NCBI RefSeq assembly: GCF_014836535.1
Contig: NZ_JACSQP010000001.1
Coordinates: 188,849 to 252,848, forward strand
Direction: 5' to 3'
Length of the DNA: 64,000 bases
Source of the DNA: Microbacterium pullorum
GTDB taxonomy: Bacteria; Actinomycetota; Actinomycetes; Actinomycetales; Microbacteriaceae
Part shown: positions 25,248 through 33,997 of the stretch, piece by piece
Numbering within the stretch: position 1 is the first letter of the stretch
Layout of the letters: every line of letters starts with the position of its first letter
Position numbers and translations under genes: made by a program
Notes under the pieces: model-generated
What the model was told of the DNA's origin: nothing
Database searches by the model: none
The model's input: only the letters and a program-made list of their open reading frames with translations

Positions 25248-27085
25248 GCGCGTTCCCTCCCGCCACGCCGTGCCGATCGGGACGGGCGCCGCGGTCCGCC
25301 GGCGCGCGAGCCCCGACCGTACACGAAGTACATCACGAGACCCATGATGACCATGAGCAGCACGGTGTACACGAACGTGATCGGCATCGCGTCGAGGTTG
25401 TTCTCGCCGCGCGTGCTCTCTTGGATCGCCACACCCAGCGGCTTGTACAGCGGGTGGTAAAGGAAGATCGCCGCGTCGTAGTCGTCGAGCAGGCTGTTGA
25501 AGTTCAGCGCGGTGATCGCCGCTGCGGTGGGCAGCACGAGCGGGATGATGACCCGGCGGAACGCGGTGAGCGACTTGGCTCCCAGGATGCGCGAGGCATC
25601 TTCGAGCGAGTCGGGCACCGACGCGAACGCCGCCTTGAGCAGACGCAGTGTGAACGGGATCTTGATGATGATGTAGGCCATCAGCAGCAGCACCGGGGTG
25701 CCGGTGAGCACCGCGTTGCCGACCCAGGGGTTGGGCTTGTCGAACGTCATCACGAGTCCGAGCGCGATGAGCACCGTGGGGAGGATCCACGGGATGTGCA
25801 GCACGTACTCGATGAGCGAGGTCAGCGGGTTGCGGTAGCGCTGCAGCACGCGGGCGACGAACAGCAGCCCGCCCACGACGACGATCGCCGCGACGGCGCT
25901 GTAGACCACGCTGACGACGAACGGACGGATCGCGTCGGGCGTGGTGAACACGGTGATGTAGTTGTCGAGCGTGAAGCTGTCGAGCGTGATGCTGCCGGCG
26001 AGGATGCTGCGGGCATCCACGAAGGAGAACAGCACGATCAGCACGACGGGGATCAGGTAGATCAGCCAGACGAGGTACGCCAGCACGTGCACGACGGCGT
26101 TGGCGACCGGGTTCGGGATGGTCTGCTTCTGGATGGGGGTGGCGACCTTCGCGACCGAGAAGTAGACGCCGCTCTTCTCGGCCCGATTCATGATCGCCAG
26201 CAGGATGATCGTCGCGACGCCCAGCACGATGGCCAGCAGCGCCGCGATGTCGCGGGTGACCGGGCTGCGGGAGAGGTCGACGATGAGCGGTGCCACCGTC
26301 TGGAAGTCGGGCCCGCCGAGCACGAGCGGGGCGGTCAGCGCACCGAGCCCGATGAGGAAGGTGAGCACCGTCACGGCGAAGAGCATGGGGCGCATGACCG
26401 GCAGCACGATGCGCCGCAGGATCGTCCACGTCGACGCGCCCATGAGCTTGGCGGCCTCGATCGAGGCGAAGTCGATCTTCGCCAGCGACGACGACAGGAA
26501 CAGCATGTGGTTCGTGGTCGTGGCGAACGTCATCACGAACACCACGGCGAAGTACCCGGAGAACCAGTTGCGGTCGAGGTCGGGCCAGATGTTCAGGGCG
26601 AGGTTCGTGACGAAGCCGTACTGGCCGTAGATGAAGTTGTAGCCGGCGGCCAGCACGATGCCGCCGTAGATGAGGGTGGTGGCGTAGCCGAGCCACAGCA
26701 GCCGCGATCCGCGGATGCGGAAGTACTGGGTGACCAGCACGATGAACACGCCGACGACGTTGACGGTGATCGACAGCGTGATCGCCAGCAGAAAGCTGTT
26801 GCCGAGGGTGCGCATCGCCCGCTCGCTGCCGAGGAGCTTGTCCACCGCGCGCAGGCTGAACTGCCCATCGGGGAAGAACGTGGCACCGAGCAGGGTCAGG
26901 TTGGGCAGCACCAGGAAGGCGGCGGCGAACCACAGCACCGCGACCCCGGTGATCCACACCATGGGCGAGCGCAGCATGGCACGGGCCTGCCCGGCCCGGC
27001 GTCGCCGGCTACGGGGCGACGGCAGGGCGGCCGCGGCGGCGGGCAGTTCGTCGGCCTCGGGCGGCGGGGGAGTGGTCAGCGCCAT
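25244..27085 (-). CDS. ABC transporter double permease (FbpB/iron- or phosphonate-type, two fused units)
   Basis: 613 residues forming two tandem binding-protein-dependent permease units. The first EAA loop is EAAKLMGASTWTILRRIVLP (near residue 210). The second is EDASRILGAKSLTAFRRVII (near residue 500). About twelve membrane helices are visible. This fused architecture is typical of Fe(III), thiamine and 2-aminoethylphosphonate importers. The C-terminus is Arg-rich and cytoplasmic. It lies one base from the ATPase stop-start junction and is translationally coupled to LacI downstream. Confidence 0.93.
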   Translation of the reverse strand: MALTTPPPPEADELPAAAAALPSPRSRRRRAGQARAMLRSPMVWITGVAVLWFAAAFLVLPNLTLLGATFFPDGQFSLRAVDKLLGSERAMRTLGNSFLLAITLSITVNVVGVFIVLVTQYFRIRGSRLLWLGYATTLIYGGIVLAAGYNFIYGQYGFVTNLALNIWPDLDRNWFSGYFAVVFVMTFATTTNHMLFLSSSLAKIDFASIEAAKLMGASTWTILRRIVLPVMRPMLFAVTVLTFLIGLGALTAPLVLGGPDFQTVAPLIVDLSRSPVTRDIAALLAIVLGVATIILLAIMNRAEKSGVYFSVAKVATPIQKQTIPNPVANAVVHVLAYLVWLIYLIPVVLIVLFSFVDARSILAGSITLDSFTLDNYITVFTTPDAIRPFVVSVVYSAVAAIVVVGGLLFVARVLQRYRNPLTSLIEYVLHIPWILPTVLIALGLVMTFDKPNPWVGNAVLTGTPVLLLMAYIIIKIPFTLRLLKAAFASVPDSLEDASRILGAKSLTAFRRVIIPLVLPTAAAITALNFNSLLDDYDAAIFLYHPLYKPLGVAIQESTRGENNLDAMPITFVYTVLLMVIMGLVMYFVYGRGSRAGGPRRPSRSARRGGRERA

Positions 27086-27086
27086 G

Positions 27087-28148
27087 TCAGCTCCCCGGGT
27101 ACTGCAGCACCCAGCGCGGATCCATCCCCAGCGTCACCCGCGTCCCGGGTTCCCACCGCTTCGCGGCGGCGGTGCCGGGCACGCTCACGCGCAGCTTCGC
27201 GTCGTCCACCGCGACGGTGTAGACGCTGTGGCTGCCGTGGTAGGTGCGCCCTTCGACGGTGCCATCGACGCTCAGCGTGCCCCGGGCGGCTCCCGACACG
27301 GGGGCGTCCACCGTGACCGATACCTTCTCGGGGCGCACGTAGCTCTCCGCATCCTCAGCGAGGAGGGGAAGATCGAATGCCGCACCGCTCGTCGCCGCGC
27401 TCTCGCGCAGCCGGCGCAGCACGGTCGGGGTGAGGCGGTTGCTCTCCCCGATGAACCGGCAGACGAACGAGGTCGCACTGCGGTCGTAGATCTCCTCGGG
27501 GGTGCCGACCTGCTGCAGCTCACCGGCATCCAGCACGGCGATGCGGTCACTGAGGGTCAGCGCCTCCTCCTGATCGTGCGTGACGTAGACAGTAGTCACA
27601 CCGACCTCGTGCTGCAGTTGCTTGAGCTGCTCGCGCAGCTGCACCCGCAGCTTCGCGTCGAGGTTCGACAGCGGTTCGTCCAGCAGCAGGATCTTCGGGG
27701 TCAGCACCAGCGCGCGGGCGATCGCCACGCGCTGCTGCTGACCACCGGAGAGTTCCGCCACGTTCTTGTCCAGCTGTGCGGATGCGAGGCCGGTGCGCTC
27801 GGCCACCTCGTCGACCAGCCTGCGCTGCTCGGCCTTCGGGGTCTTGCGCACCGCCAGCCCGAAGGCGATGTTCTCCCGCACATTCATGCTCGGGAACAGG
27901 GCGTAGTTCTGGAAGACCATCCCCACGCCGCGCTTCTCGCTCGCGACGTTCGTGACGTCGCGGTCGCCGATGAAGATGCGTCCGCGCGACGGCTGGATGA
28001 AGCCGGCGAGCGATCGCAGCGCTGTCGTCTTGCCGCATCCCGACGGGCCGAGCAGGGTGAAGAATTCGCCCTCGCGGATCTCGAGGTCGAGACCTCGCAC
28101 CGCGTGGTGCTCGCCGAAGGTGACGTCGACGTCGTCGAAGCGGATCAC
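27087..28148 (-). CDS. ABC transporter ATP-binding protein (PotA/FbpC-type)
   Basis: 353 residues. Walker A GPSGCGKTT is at about residues 34-42, Q-loop FQNYALFP, signature LSGGQQQRVAIARAL, Walker B ILLLDEPLSNLDA and the H-loop VYVTHDQEEAL. A C-terminal TOBE-like regulatory domain (residues about 240-353: FIGESNRLTP, YVRPEKVSVT) marks the spermidine/iron/phosphonate class. It powers the double permease encoded just downstream. The ATG at 28148 follows the lipoprotein gene after 20 bases. Confidence 0.95.
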   Translation of the reverse strand: MIRFDDVDVTFGEHHAVRGLDLEIREGEFFTLLGPSGCGKTTALRSLAGFIQPSRGRIFIGDRDVTNVASEKRGVGMVFQNYALFPSMNVRENIAFGLAVRKTPKAEQRRLVDEVAERTGLASAQLDKNVAELSGGQQQRVAIARALVLTPKILLLDEPLSNLDAKLRVQLREQLKQLQHEVGVTTVYVTHDQEEALTLSDRIAVLDAGELQQVGTPEEIYDRSATSFVCRFIGESNRLTPTVLRRLRESAATSGAAFDLPLLAEDAESYVRPEKVSVTVDAPVSGAARGTLSVDGTVEGRTYHGSHSVYTVAVDDAKLRVSVPGTAAAKRWEPGTRVTLGMDPRWVLQYPGS

Positions 28149-28168
28149 TGTCTGTTCCCGTCGCCTTC

Positions 28169-29248
28169 TCAGCCGATGTACTCGAGTGTGACCTTCTCGA
28201 CCCAGTCGCCAAGGTGCTCACTGACGAAACCGAAATCGATCTCCTGGCGGGGCAGTTCGTCGAGCAGTGCGACGACCTCGGGGTCGGCCTCGGCGACGGC
28301 GCCCTCGTTGACGGGCATCGCGTTGAACTCGGCGGCGAAGGCACCCTGCACCTCGGCGCTGCCGAGCCAGTCGATGAACTCCTGTGCGCGCTGCTCGTTC
28401 GCGGAGCCGTTGATCACCGATACCTGCTCGGTGACGTAGGGCACGCCGTACTCGGGCACGATCATGCCGGTCGTGGTGCCGTACTCCTCGTCACGTGCGG
28501 CGATACCGCTGGAGGGCAGCACGCCGTAGTCCACCTCGCCACGGCTGATGCGGGCGTAGAGATCGGTGCCTTCCACCACGGGCGATCCGTTGGCGTAGTA
28601 AGCCTCCACGAGCTCCCAGCCATCGTCGCTGACGCCCAGGTCGCCGTCCTCATCGAGGTGGCGCGTGAGCATGCTCGCGAGCACCAGCTGCGGGGTGGCC
28701 TGACCGAGTGCGGGGTTGACCTCGTAGCGACCGGCGTAGGCGGAATCGGTGGCGAGGTCATCGGTGTCGCTGGGCGCGTCGGTGACGGTGTTCTCGTCGT
28801 AGACCGTCACGATCGCCTGCTGCACGAGCGGCCAGTAGACGCCGTCTGCCGGGTCTCCGGCGTCGGCGGGCACCTCGTCGCTCCAGCTCGGCTCGTATGC
28901 GGCGATGGCATCCTCTGCCTTGAGCTGCTCGAAGAACATGTTGTTCAACCCGAACACCACGTCGCCGACGGGGTTGTTCTTCTCCGCGATGATGCGGTTG
29001 GTCAGGTCGGCGCCGCCGAGGCCCACGATCTCGATGTCGAAGCCGGCCTCTTCGGCCTGGGCCTGCAACCACTCGCCGCGGCCGTCGGAGTTGGAGTTGG
29101 TGTAGACGATGAGGGTCGCATCCGACGCCCCGGCACCGGCATCGCCGGTGTCGGCATCGGTGTCGCCGCCGGCGCAGCCGCTGAGGGCGAGCACGGCTAC
29201 CGCCGTTGCGCCCGCGATCGCCAATTTCTTCTTACCTGCTCCGAACAT
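28169..29248 (-). CDS. Substrate-binding lipoprotein of the iron/thiamine/phosphonate-type ABC importer
   Basis: 359 residues. The signal peptide has KKK and a hydrophobic stretch, with lipobox LSGC and Cys25 as lipidation site. The mature domain begins with an acidic Asp/Gly/Ala linker, then LIVYTNSNSDGRGEWLQ and FDIEIVGLGGADLTNRII. VFGLNNMFFEQL follows in the middle. EEYGTTTGMIVPEYGVPYVT and AQEFIDWLGSAEVQGAF are typical of the class II (AfuA/FutA/ThiB) group. The usual Tyr cluster of ferric-binding proteins is not obvious, so iron is not the favoured ligand. It is the first gene of the operon. Confidence 0.92.
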   Translation of the reverse strand: MFGAGKKKLAIAGATAVAVLALSGCAGGDTDADTGDAGAGASDATLIVYTNSNSDGRGEWLQAQAEEAGFDIEIVGLGGADLTNRIIAEKNNPVGDVVFGLNNMFFEQLKAEDAIAAYEPSWSDEVPADAGDPADGVYWPLVQQAIVTVYDENTVTDAPSDTDDLATDSAYAGRYEVNPALGQATPQLVLASMLTRHLDEDGDLGVSDDGWELVEAYYANGSPVVEGTDLYARISRGEVDYGVLPSSGIAARDEEYGTTTGMIVPEYGVPYVTEQVSVINGSANEQRAQEFIDWLGSAEVQGAFAAEFNAMPVNEGAVAEADPEVVALLDELPRQEIDFGFVSEHLGDWVEKVTLEYIG

Positions 29249-29306
29249 GCTGTGCCTCTCGCTCGTCGTTGAGGTGGATCCCACCATGGGGACACTACTC
29301 CACCTT

Positions 29307-29323
29307 TTGTGTTGATCGCACAA
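29307..29323 (-). promoter_or_regulatory. Candidate LacI-family operator in front of the ABC operon
   Basis: TTGTG (29307-29311), a seven-base centre, then CACAA (29319-29323): a 17-base imperfect palindrome lying 59-75 bases upstream of the lipoprotein start. It sits in an AT-rich patch of a 261-base gap. The centre lacks the CG step typical of many LacI sites, so support is moderate. Confidence 0.4.
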
Positions 29324-29509
29324 CCAAATCGTTCTTTCGTGAGTGCGGTCGCGCGTTCGCAGCCACGCTAGAGCGGCGGCATGAACGAGAAGCGTGAGCC
29401 AGATGAACGATTCGCCACGTGCGAATAAGGCGACCCGCCCCGCAGTGTCAAGCCCTGCCGACCGGGTGCGGCCGTCGACGAAGGTGGAAGCCGATCGAAG
29501 GAGCGTGAC

Positions 29510-29887
29510 ATGACCGACGAACGACACCGCCCGCACGGAGCCGCGCAGGTCCCCGACGAGCAGCCGATGCCCGCGGCCCCCGACCCTGCGCAAGACCCGA
29601 ACCTCCCTGCGGGTTCCGCGTCGCGCTGGCTCGTTCCGGCCGGCATCCTGGGGGCTGTCGCGATCGTGCTGTACGTGATCGCGTTCACGACCGACCAGAT
29701 CGTCCTGCCGCTGGTGGGGATCGTGTGGGCGGTGGCGCTGTGGGCAGTGATGTTCGTCAGCGGTCGCCGCGAGTCCGACTCCGCCGGACGGGGGCGGCGG
29801 CTCACCCTGCTCCTGGCCGTGATGGCGGTGGGCATCGTGCTGGCCTTCGTCGGCATTTACCTGGTCGCCACGCTCGGCACGGCCTGA
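29510..29887 (+). CDS. Small membrane protein, unknown function
   Basis: 125 residues. The first 38 residues are Pro/Ala/Asp-rich and disordered. Three hydrophobic helices follow: SRWLVPAGILGAVAIVLYVI, QIVLPLVGIVWAVALWAVMF and LTLLLAVMAVGIVLAFVGIY. A basic loop (SGRRESDSAGRGRR) connects helices 2 and 3. GAAGGAGCG lies just before the ATG at 29510. No family is recognised. The phosphoesterase gene follows after 12 bases, so they may be co-transcribed. Confidence 0.78.
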   Translation: MTDERHRPHGAAQVPDEQPMPAAPDPAQDPNLPAGSASRWLVPAGILGAVAIVLYVIAFTTDQIVLPLVGIVWAVALWAVMFVSGRRESDSAGRGRRLTLLLAVMAVGIVLAFVGIYLVATLGTA

Positions 29888-29899
29888 GGGTCGCCCGCA

Positions 29900-30394
29900 G
29901 TGACCACGAACCTGCTGCTGATCTCCGATACGCACATCCCCGGCCGCGCCCGGCGCCTGCCCGATGCCGTGCTGCGCGCCGCGGATGCCGCGGATCTGGT
30001 GATCCACGCGGGCGACTGGGTCTCGGCTGCCGTGCTCGATGAGTTGTCCGAGCATGCCGAGGTGCTCGGCGTCTACGGGAACAACGACGGGCCCGACCTG
30101 CGGGCGCGTCTGCCCGAGGTCGCGCGCCGCGAGATCGAGGGCGTGCGATTCGCCGTCGTGCACGACACCGGTGACGCGCGCGGACGCGAGGTGCGGATGC
30201 CGCAGGCGTACCCCGACGTCGATGTGCTCGTGTTCGGGCACAGTCACATCCCGTGGGACACCACGGCTCCCGGAGGGCTGCGGCTACTCAATCCCGGCTC
30301 GCCCACCGACCGACGCCGGCAGCCGCGGCACACGATGATGACGGTGCTCGTGGATGCCGGCGAGTTGCGGGACGTGCGGTTGATCCCGCTCTGA
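29900..30394 (+). CDS. YfcE/MJ0936-type metallophosphodiesterase
   Basis: 164 residues from a GTG at 29900. The motifs LLLISDTHIPG, VIHAGDWVS, VYGNNDGPDLR, FAVVHDTG and VLVFGHSHIPW in this order identify the small YfcE-like phosphodiesterase family. The Asn-Asn-Asp form replaces GNCD. NPGSPTDRR is also family-typical. These enzymes cleave phosphodiesters in vitro; the physiological substrate is unclear. It is close behind the small membrane protein gene. Confidence 0.92.
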   Translation: MTTNLLLISDTHIPGRARRLPDAVLRAADAADLVIHAGDWVSAAVLDELSEHAEVLGVYGNNDGPDLRARLPEVARREIEGVRFAVVHDTGDARGREVRMPQAYPDVDVLVFGHSHIPWDTTAPGGLRLLNPGSPTDRRRQPRHTMMTVLVDAGELRDVRLIPL

Positions 30395-30497
30395 CATTCC
30401 AGCGCACGCCGGCGTTTGCCACGCTCCGCGGGGATGCGCAACCCCCGGGCATCGGGTGCGCGGGCGGACCACACTGGTCAACCGACAAGGAGGACAC

Positions 30498-31640
30498 ATG
30501 AAAGCGATGACCTACCGCGGGCCCTACAAAGTGCGCGTGGAAGACAAGCCCGACCCCACCATCCATCACCCCAACGACGCGATCGTGCGCGTCGAGCTGG
30601 CCGCCATCTGCGGCTCCGACCTGCACCTCTACCACGGGATGCTCCCCGACACCCGGGTCGGGCACACGTTCGGCCACGAGTTCATCGGCCGCGTCGAGCA
30701 GGTCGGATCGTCGGTGCAGAACCTGAAGGTCGGCGACCGCGTGATGGTGCCCTTCAACATCTTCTGCGGCAGCTGCTTCTTCTGTGCGCGAGGGCTGTTC
30801 TCCAACTGCCACAACGTCAACGCCAACGCCACCGCCGTCGGCGGCATCTATGGCTACTCCCACACCGCCGGAGGCTACGACGGCGGTCAGGCCGAGCTCG
30901 TGCGCGTGCCGTTCGCCGATGTGGGTCCCGCCGTGATCCCCGACGGCGTCAACCCCGAGGACGCGCTGCTGCTGACCGATGCCTTCTCCACGGGGTACTT
31001 CGGCGCCCAGCTGGCCGACATCGTCGAGGGCGACACCGCCGTGGTCTTCGGGGCCGGTCCGATCGGGCTGGCTGCCGCCCGCTCTGCGTGGCTCATGGGC
31101 GCCGGGCGCGTCATCGTCGTCGACTACCTCGACTACCGGCTGCGCAAGGCGGAGGAGTTCGCCTTCGCGGAGACCATCAACTTCGGTCAGGTGAACGACA
31201 TCGTGCGCGAGGTCAAGAAGCGCACCGGCGGCCTGGGCGCGGACGTCGTGATCGAGGCCGTGGGCGCCGAAGCCGACGGGCACGTCCTGCAGCACGTGAC
31301 CTCGGCGAAGCTCAAGCTCCAGGGCGGGTCGCCGGTCGCGCTGAACTGGGCGATCGACTCGGTGCGCAAAGCCGGCACCATCTCGGTGGTGGGCGCCTAC
31401 GGGCCGCTGTTCAGTGCCGTGAAGTTCGGCGATGCCATGAACAAGGGCGTCACGATGCGCATGAACCAGGCGCCGGTCAAGCGCCAGTGGCCGCGGCTGC
31501 TGGAGCACATCGCCGCCGGCCACATCGCGCCGAGCGAGATGGTCACCCATCGCATCCCGTTGGAGCACATCGCCGAGGGTTACCACATCTTCTCGTCGAA
31601 GCTCGACGACATCATCAAGCCCGTCATCACGGTGGCCTGA
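30498..31640 (+). CDS. Zinc-dependent alcohol dehydrogenase (MDR superfamily)
   Basis: 380 residues. The catalytic zinc region is AAICGSDLHLYHG with GHEFIGRVEQVG. The structural zinc cysteines appear as NIFCGSCFFCARGLFSNC. The Rossmann loop is VVFGAGPIGLAAARSA. The long insertion and LINFGQ-type helix (AETINFGQVNDIVREVKK) match the glutathione-independent formaldehyde/threonine dehydrogenase-like branch. AAGGAGGA ends six bases before the ATG. The small hypothetical gene downstream follows after 23 bases. Confidence 0.93.
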   Translation: MKAMTYRGPYKVRVEDKPDPTIHHPNDAIVRVELAAICGSDLHLYHGMLPDTRVGHTFGHEFIGRVEQVGSSVQNLKVGDRVMVPFNIFCGSCFFCARGLFSNCHNVNANATAVGGIYGYSHTAGGYDGGQAELVRVPFADVGPAVIPDGVNPEDALLLTDAFSTGYFGAQLADIVEGDTAVVFGAGPIGLAAARSAWLMGAGRVIVVDYLDYRLRKAEEFAFAETINFGQVNDIVREVKKRTGGLGADVVIEAVGAEADGHVLQHVTSAKLKLQGGSPVALNWAIDSVRKAGTISVVGAYGPLFSAVKFGDAMNKGVTMRMNQAPVKRQWPRLLEHIAAGHIAPSEMVTHRIPLEHIAEGYHIFSSKLDDIIKPVITVA

Positions 31641-31663
31641 GCGCCGCTCGTAAGGAGACCGAC

Positions 31664-32251
31664 ATGCCGTACACCGCAGACAAGCCCGGTTCCACCCCCG
31701 ACACCGACGCTCTGCGCGCCCGCATCCCGGGATGGGGAGCCGACCTCGACCCCGCCGATCGTCCCGCGTTCCCCCGCGAGCAGCCCGACATCGTCACCGG
31801 CGCGCATTGGGAGCTGCCCGAGCAGCAGCCAGGTGGCGAGGGACGCGAGCGCTCGATCGAGCATGAGCGGCTCACCCCCGTCTTCGGCACCGCTCAGCCG
31901 CTGCACGGCGTGTCCGGCGCCGTGCGCCGCTTCGCCTACGACCGCTTCAGCGAGGGGCAGACCGCGCACTGGCTGCTGTTGGTGCTCGGAGATCGGGTGG
32001 ATGCCGTCGGGTCGCACGCGGCGTCACTGTTCAGCCGGCGACCCGACGATCCCCTCACCCAGTCGGGCGTGACGGGTGAAGTCGCCCACCACCCCCTTGC
32101 ATCGCGCGTCGGGCGGGGCCGCATCGACCTCAAGCACGCCTGGCTCGATCCGATCCTCGTGGTGGGTCCGTGGGTGCTGGCATCCGTGGTCGTGGTCAAG
32201 CTGGCGCGGGCCGCGTTCCTGCCTGCCGCGAAGCGCCGCACGCACGGGTAG
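31664..32251 (+). CDS. Hypothetical protein with single C-terminal membrane helix
   Basis: 195 residues. The first 70 are hydrophilic and Pro/Asp-rich (GWGADLDPADRPAFPREQPD). The middle has AVRRFAYDRFSEGQTAHWLLLVLGDRVDAVGSHAASL. One membrane helix, LDPILVVGPWVLASVVVVKL, lies near residues 165-185, followed by a basic tail (AAKRRTHG). Its position behind the dehydrogenase with GTAAGGAG before the ATG suggests one operon. No family is recognised; it looks like the many small membrane-linked stress proteins in actinobacteria. Confidence 0.75.
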   Translation: MPYTADKPGSTPDTDALRARIPGWGADLDPADRPAFPREQPDIVTGAHWELPEQQPGGEGRERSIEHERLTPVFGTAQPLHGVSGAVRRFAYDRFSEGQTAHWLLLVLGDRVDAVGSHAASLFSRRPDDPLTQSGVTGEVAHHPLASRVGRGRIDLKHAWLDPILVVGPWVLASVVVVKLARAAFLPAAKRRTHG

Positions 32252-32344
32252 TCACGCCCCACCCGCAACGACCGGGCGCAGGACAGCACGATCACCGCCG
32301 CTTCGATCCGCGGCCGGCCGTGCTGCCTGCGCCCGGTACCGCCC

Positions 32345-32488
32345 TCACCCTCCCGAGGGGTTGTCCACCGGCTTGCCCTGCTCGTCGGTGGTGTCGGGGG
32401 TCGTGGGCTCATCGGGGGATCCGCCCGAGGCGGTGTCGGCCTCGAGATCGCCGTCTGGGGTGCCCTGGGTGTTGTGCGCGTCGGTCAT
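32345..32488 (-). CDS. Small acidic hypothetical protein (47 residues)
   Basis: The peptide begins MTDAHNTQGTPDGDLEADTA and continues with Ser, Pro, Thr and Asp-rich sequence to PVDNPSGG. CCGGAGG lies five bases before the ATG, the strongest support for translation. It is disordered in character with no hydrophobic segment. It is next to, and oriented like, the DUF2238 gene but 88 bases downstream of it. Function unknown. Confidence 0.55.
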   Translation of the reverse strand: MTDAHNTQGTPDGDLEADTASGGSPDEPTTPDTTDEQGKPVDNPSGG

Positions 32489-32576
32489 GATGGCCTCCGG
32501 TCGTGGGTCGATGAGGTGCCAGTGAAGCACCCTCGCCCCGGCCGCGCCCGGGCATTGCGCGTGGGCGAGGGATGTG

Positions 32577-33164
32577 TCAGTGGGCTCGCGCGTCGGGTCG
32601 CTCCAGGCGAACCCGGGCGACGACGATGCCGGCGACCACCGCACCGAGGGCCCCGACGGCCATGTCGCCGATGGTGTCCTGGTAGGTCACGAAGATCTCA
32701 TCGGTGATGAAGGCGTAGCCGACCCACTCGATCATCTCCCACACCGCGCTCGCGGCGAGGCCCAGTGCGGGCACCACGACGAGCGGCGTGCGGGCGAGCG
32801 AGCCGGGCGCCTGCGGGTCGGCGACGATGGCGAAGCGCACCAGCACGAGATAGGCCATCGCCGCGAGCACGGCGGTGCACGAGAAATGCAGGATCAGATC
32901 CCAGTTGTCGACGGTGCGGTACAGGTCGATGACGTTGCTCCAGGCCGCCACCAGCACCGTCACCGAGTACACGATGTCGAACGCCGCTCGGGCGCCGATG
33001 AAGCGGGGAACCATGAGGGCGGGCAACGCCAGTGCGAGGATGCCGGCGTCGGTCGCCGTGCTCCAGATCGCCGCACCGATGACGCTCAGCACGCCGATCG
33101 TGCGCAGCAGGTCGGCGATGATCTCGAGGGCCCCCGACGGCGGCCGCAGGAAGTTCTTCTTCAC
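32577..33164 (-). CDS. DUF2238 (YjdF-like) integral membrane protein
   Basis: 195 residues with about five membrane helices. The family markers are DNWDLILHFSCTAVLAAMAYLVL, here read in pieces (WDLILHFSCTAVLAA), AASAVWEMIEWVGYAF and YQDTIGDMAVGALGAVVAG with conserved Glu and Asp. The stop of the upstream EEP gene overlaps this ATG (33161-33164). It is the third gene of a coupled trio with a glycosyltransferase and an EEP-family enzyme. The role of the family is unknown. Confidence 0.85.
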   Translation of the reverse strand: MKKNFLRPPSGALEIIADLLRTIGVLSVIGAAIWSTATDAGILALALPALMVPRFIGARAAFDIVYSVTVLVAAWSNVIDLYRTVDNWDLILHFSCTAVLAAMAYLVLVRFAIVADPQAPGSLARTPLVVVPALGLAASAVWEMIEWVGYAFITDEIFVTYQDTIGDMAVGALGAVVAGIVVARVRLERPDARAH

Positions 33165-33997
33165 GGCAGACTCTCCATTCGCGGCACCCGCAGCACGGTC
33201 TGCACCGCGAGGTGGTCCGATGGCCAGCCGCCGAGCATCCGCTGCGCGTTGATCCCCGCACTGCGCACGTCCACGTCGGGGGTCACCACGATCCAGTCGA
33301 TGCGGTCACGTTCGCGTCGCGGCTCACGGTACCCACCGTACGTGCCCCACTCCGCCGTGACGCGCTCACCGGCGGCGCGCCAGGCGTCGACCAGCACTCC
33401 GTCGCGCAGCAGGCCGGCGACGGCGGGGGAGTCGGGGCCGGCGTTGAGGTCACCCATGACGACCGCCGGCAGTCGCAGATCGACGACCTGCCGGCGTATC
33501 TCTTCCGCGCCGCGCACGCGGGCGCGGCCGGAGAAGACGTCGAGGTGTGTGTTGAACGCAGCGAACGTCGCATCTGTCGCCCGGTCGCGCAGCACCGCTC
33601 GCACGAGCACCCGTGGGATCAGATTGCCCCAGGATGCCGAGCCCGGCCGGTCGGGCTCATCCGAGAGCGCCGTCTGGGTCCAGTCGACCAGCTCGAGTCG
33701 TGCGGCGTCGAAGAACATCGGGCACGCCTCGCCCCGCGGTCCCCGCTGACGGCCGTGACCGATGCGGCGGTACTCCGCGCCGAGCGCGGTGCCGATCGTG
33801 TCGGCCTGGTCGGGGAGGGCCTCTTGCACGCCCAGCAGCGCGGGGTGTTCGCCGCGCAGCAGGGTTCGCACACGCGCGCGGCGGATGCGCCAGCTGTCGG
33901 CGGGACGGCCGAGCAGCCGCGGCATCCGTCGGCGCACGTTGAGCGTCATCACGTGCAGGTCGGGCGCCGCGACGGCACCGAACAGTGGCGCCGTCAT
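33161..33997 (-). CDS. Endonuclease/exonuclease/phosphatase (EEP) family protein
   Basis: 278 residues. Conserved EEP catalytic motifs occur in order: MTLNVRRR, LLGVQEAL, FNTHLDVFS, VVMGDLNAGPD, DRIDWIVVTPD and WPSDHLAV. The fold covers DNases, sphingomyelinases and inositol/lipid phosphatases. No signal peptide is visible, so a cytoplasmic role is likely. The ATG overlaps the glycosyltransferase stop and the gene overlaps the next one by four bases on the other side, giving strict translational coupling. Substrate is not assignable. Confidence 0.92.
   Translation of the reverse strand: MTAPLFGAVAAPDLHVMTLNVRRRMPRLLGRPADSWRIRRARVRTLLRGEHPALLGVQEALPDQADTIGTALGAEYRRIGHGRQRGPRGEACPMFFDAARLELVDWTQTALSDEPDRPGSASWGNLIPRVLVRAVLRDRATDATFAAFNTHLDVFSGRARVRGAEEIRRQVVDLRLPAVVMGDLNAGPDSPAVAGLLRDGVLVDAWRAAGERVTAEWGTYGGYREPRRERDRIDWIVVTPDVDVRSAGINAQRMLGGWPSDHLAVQTVLRVPRMESLP

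Noticed and set aside
24219..26957. 912-residue protein ending in a LacI domain
   Set aside because: Only the last 342 residues are LacI; the rest is an out-of-frame shadow of the permease. The ATGA junction at 25244-25247 gives the real start.
28169..29248. Ferric-iron-binding lipoprotein
   Set aside because: The class fits, but no convincing Tyr pair/His set is visible and LacI plus a phosphoesterase in the operon point to an organic ligand.
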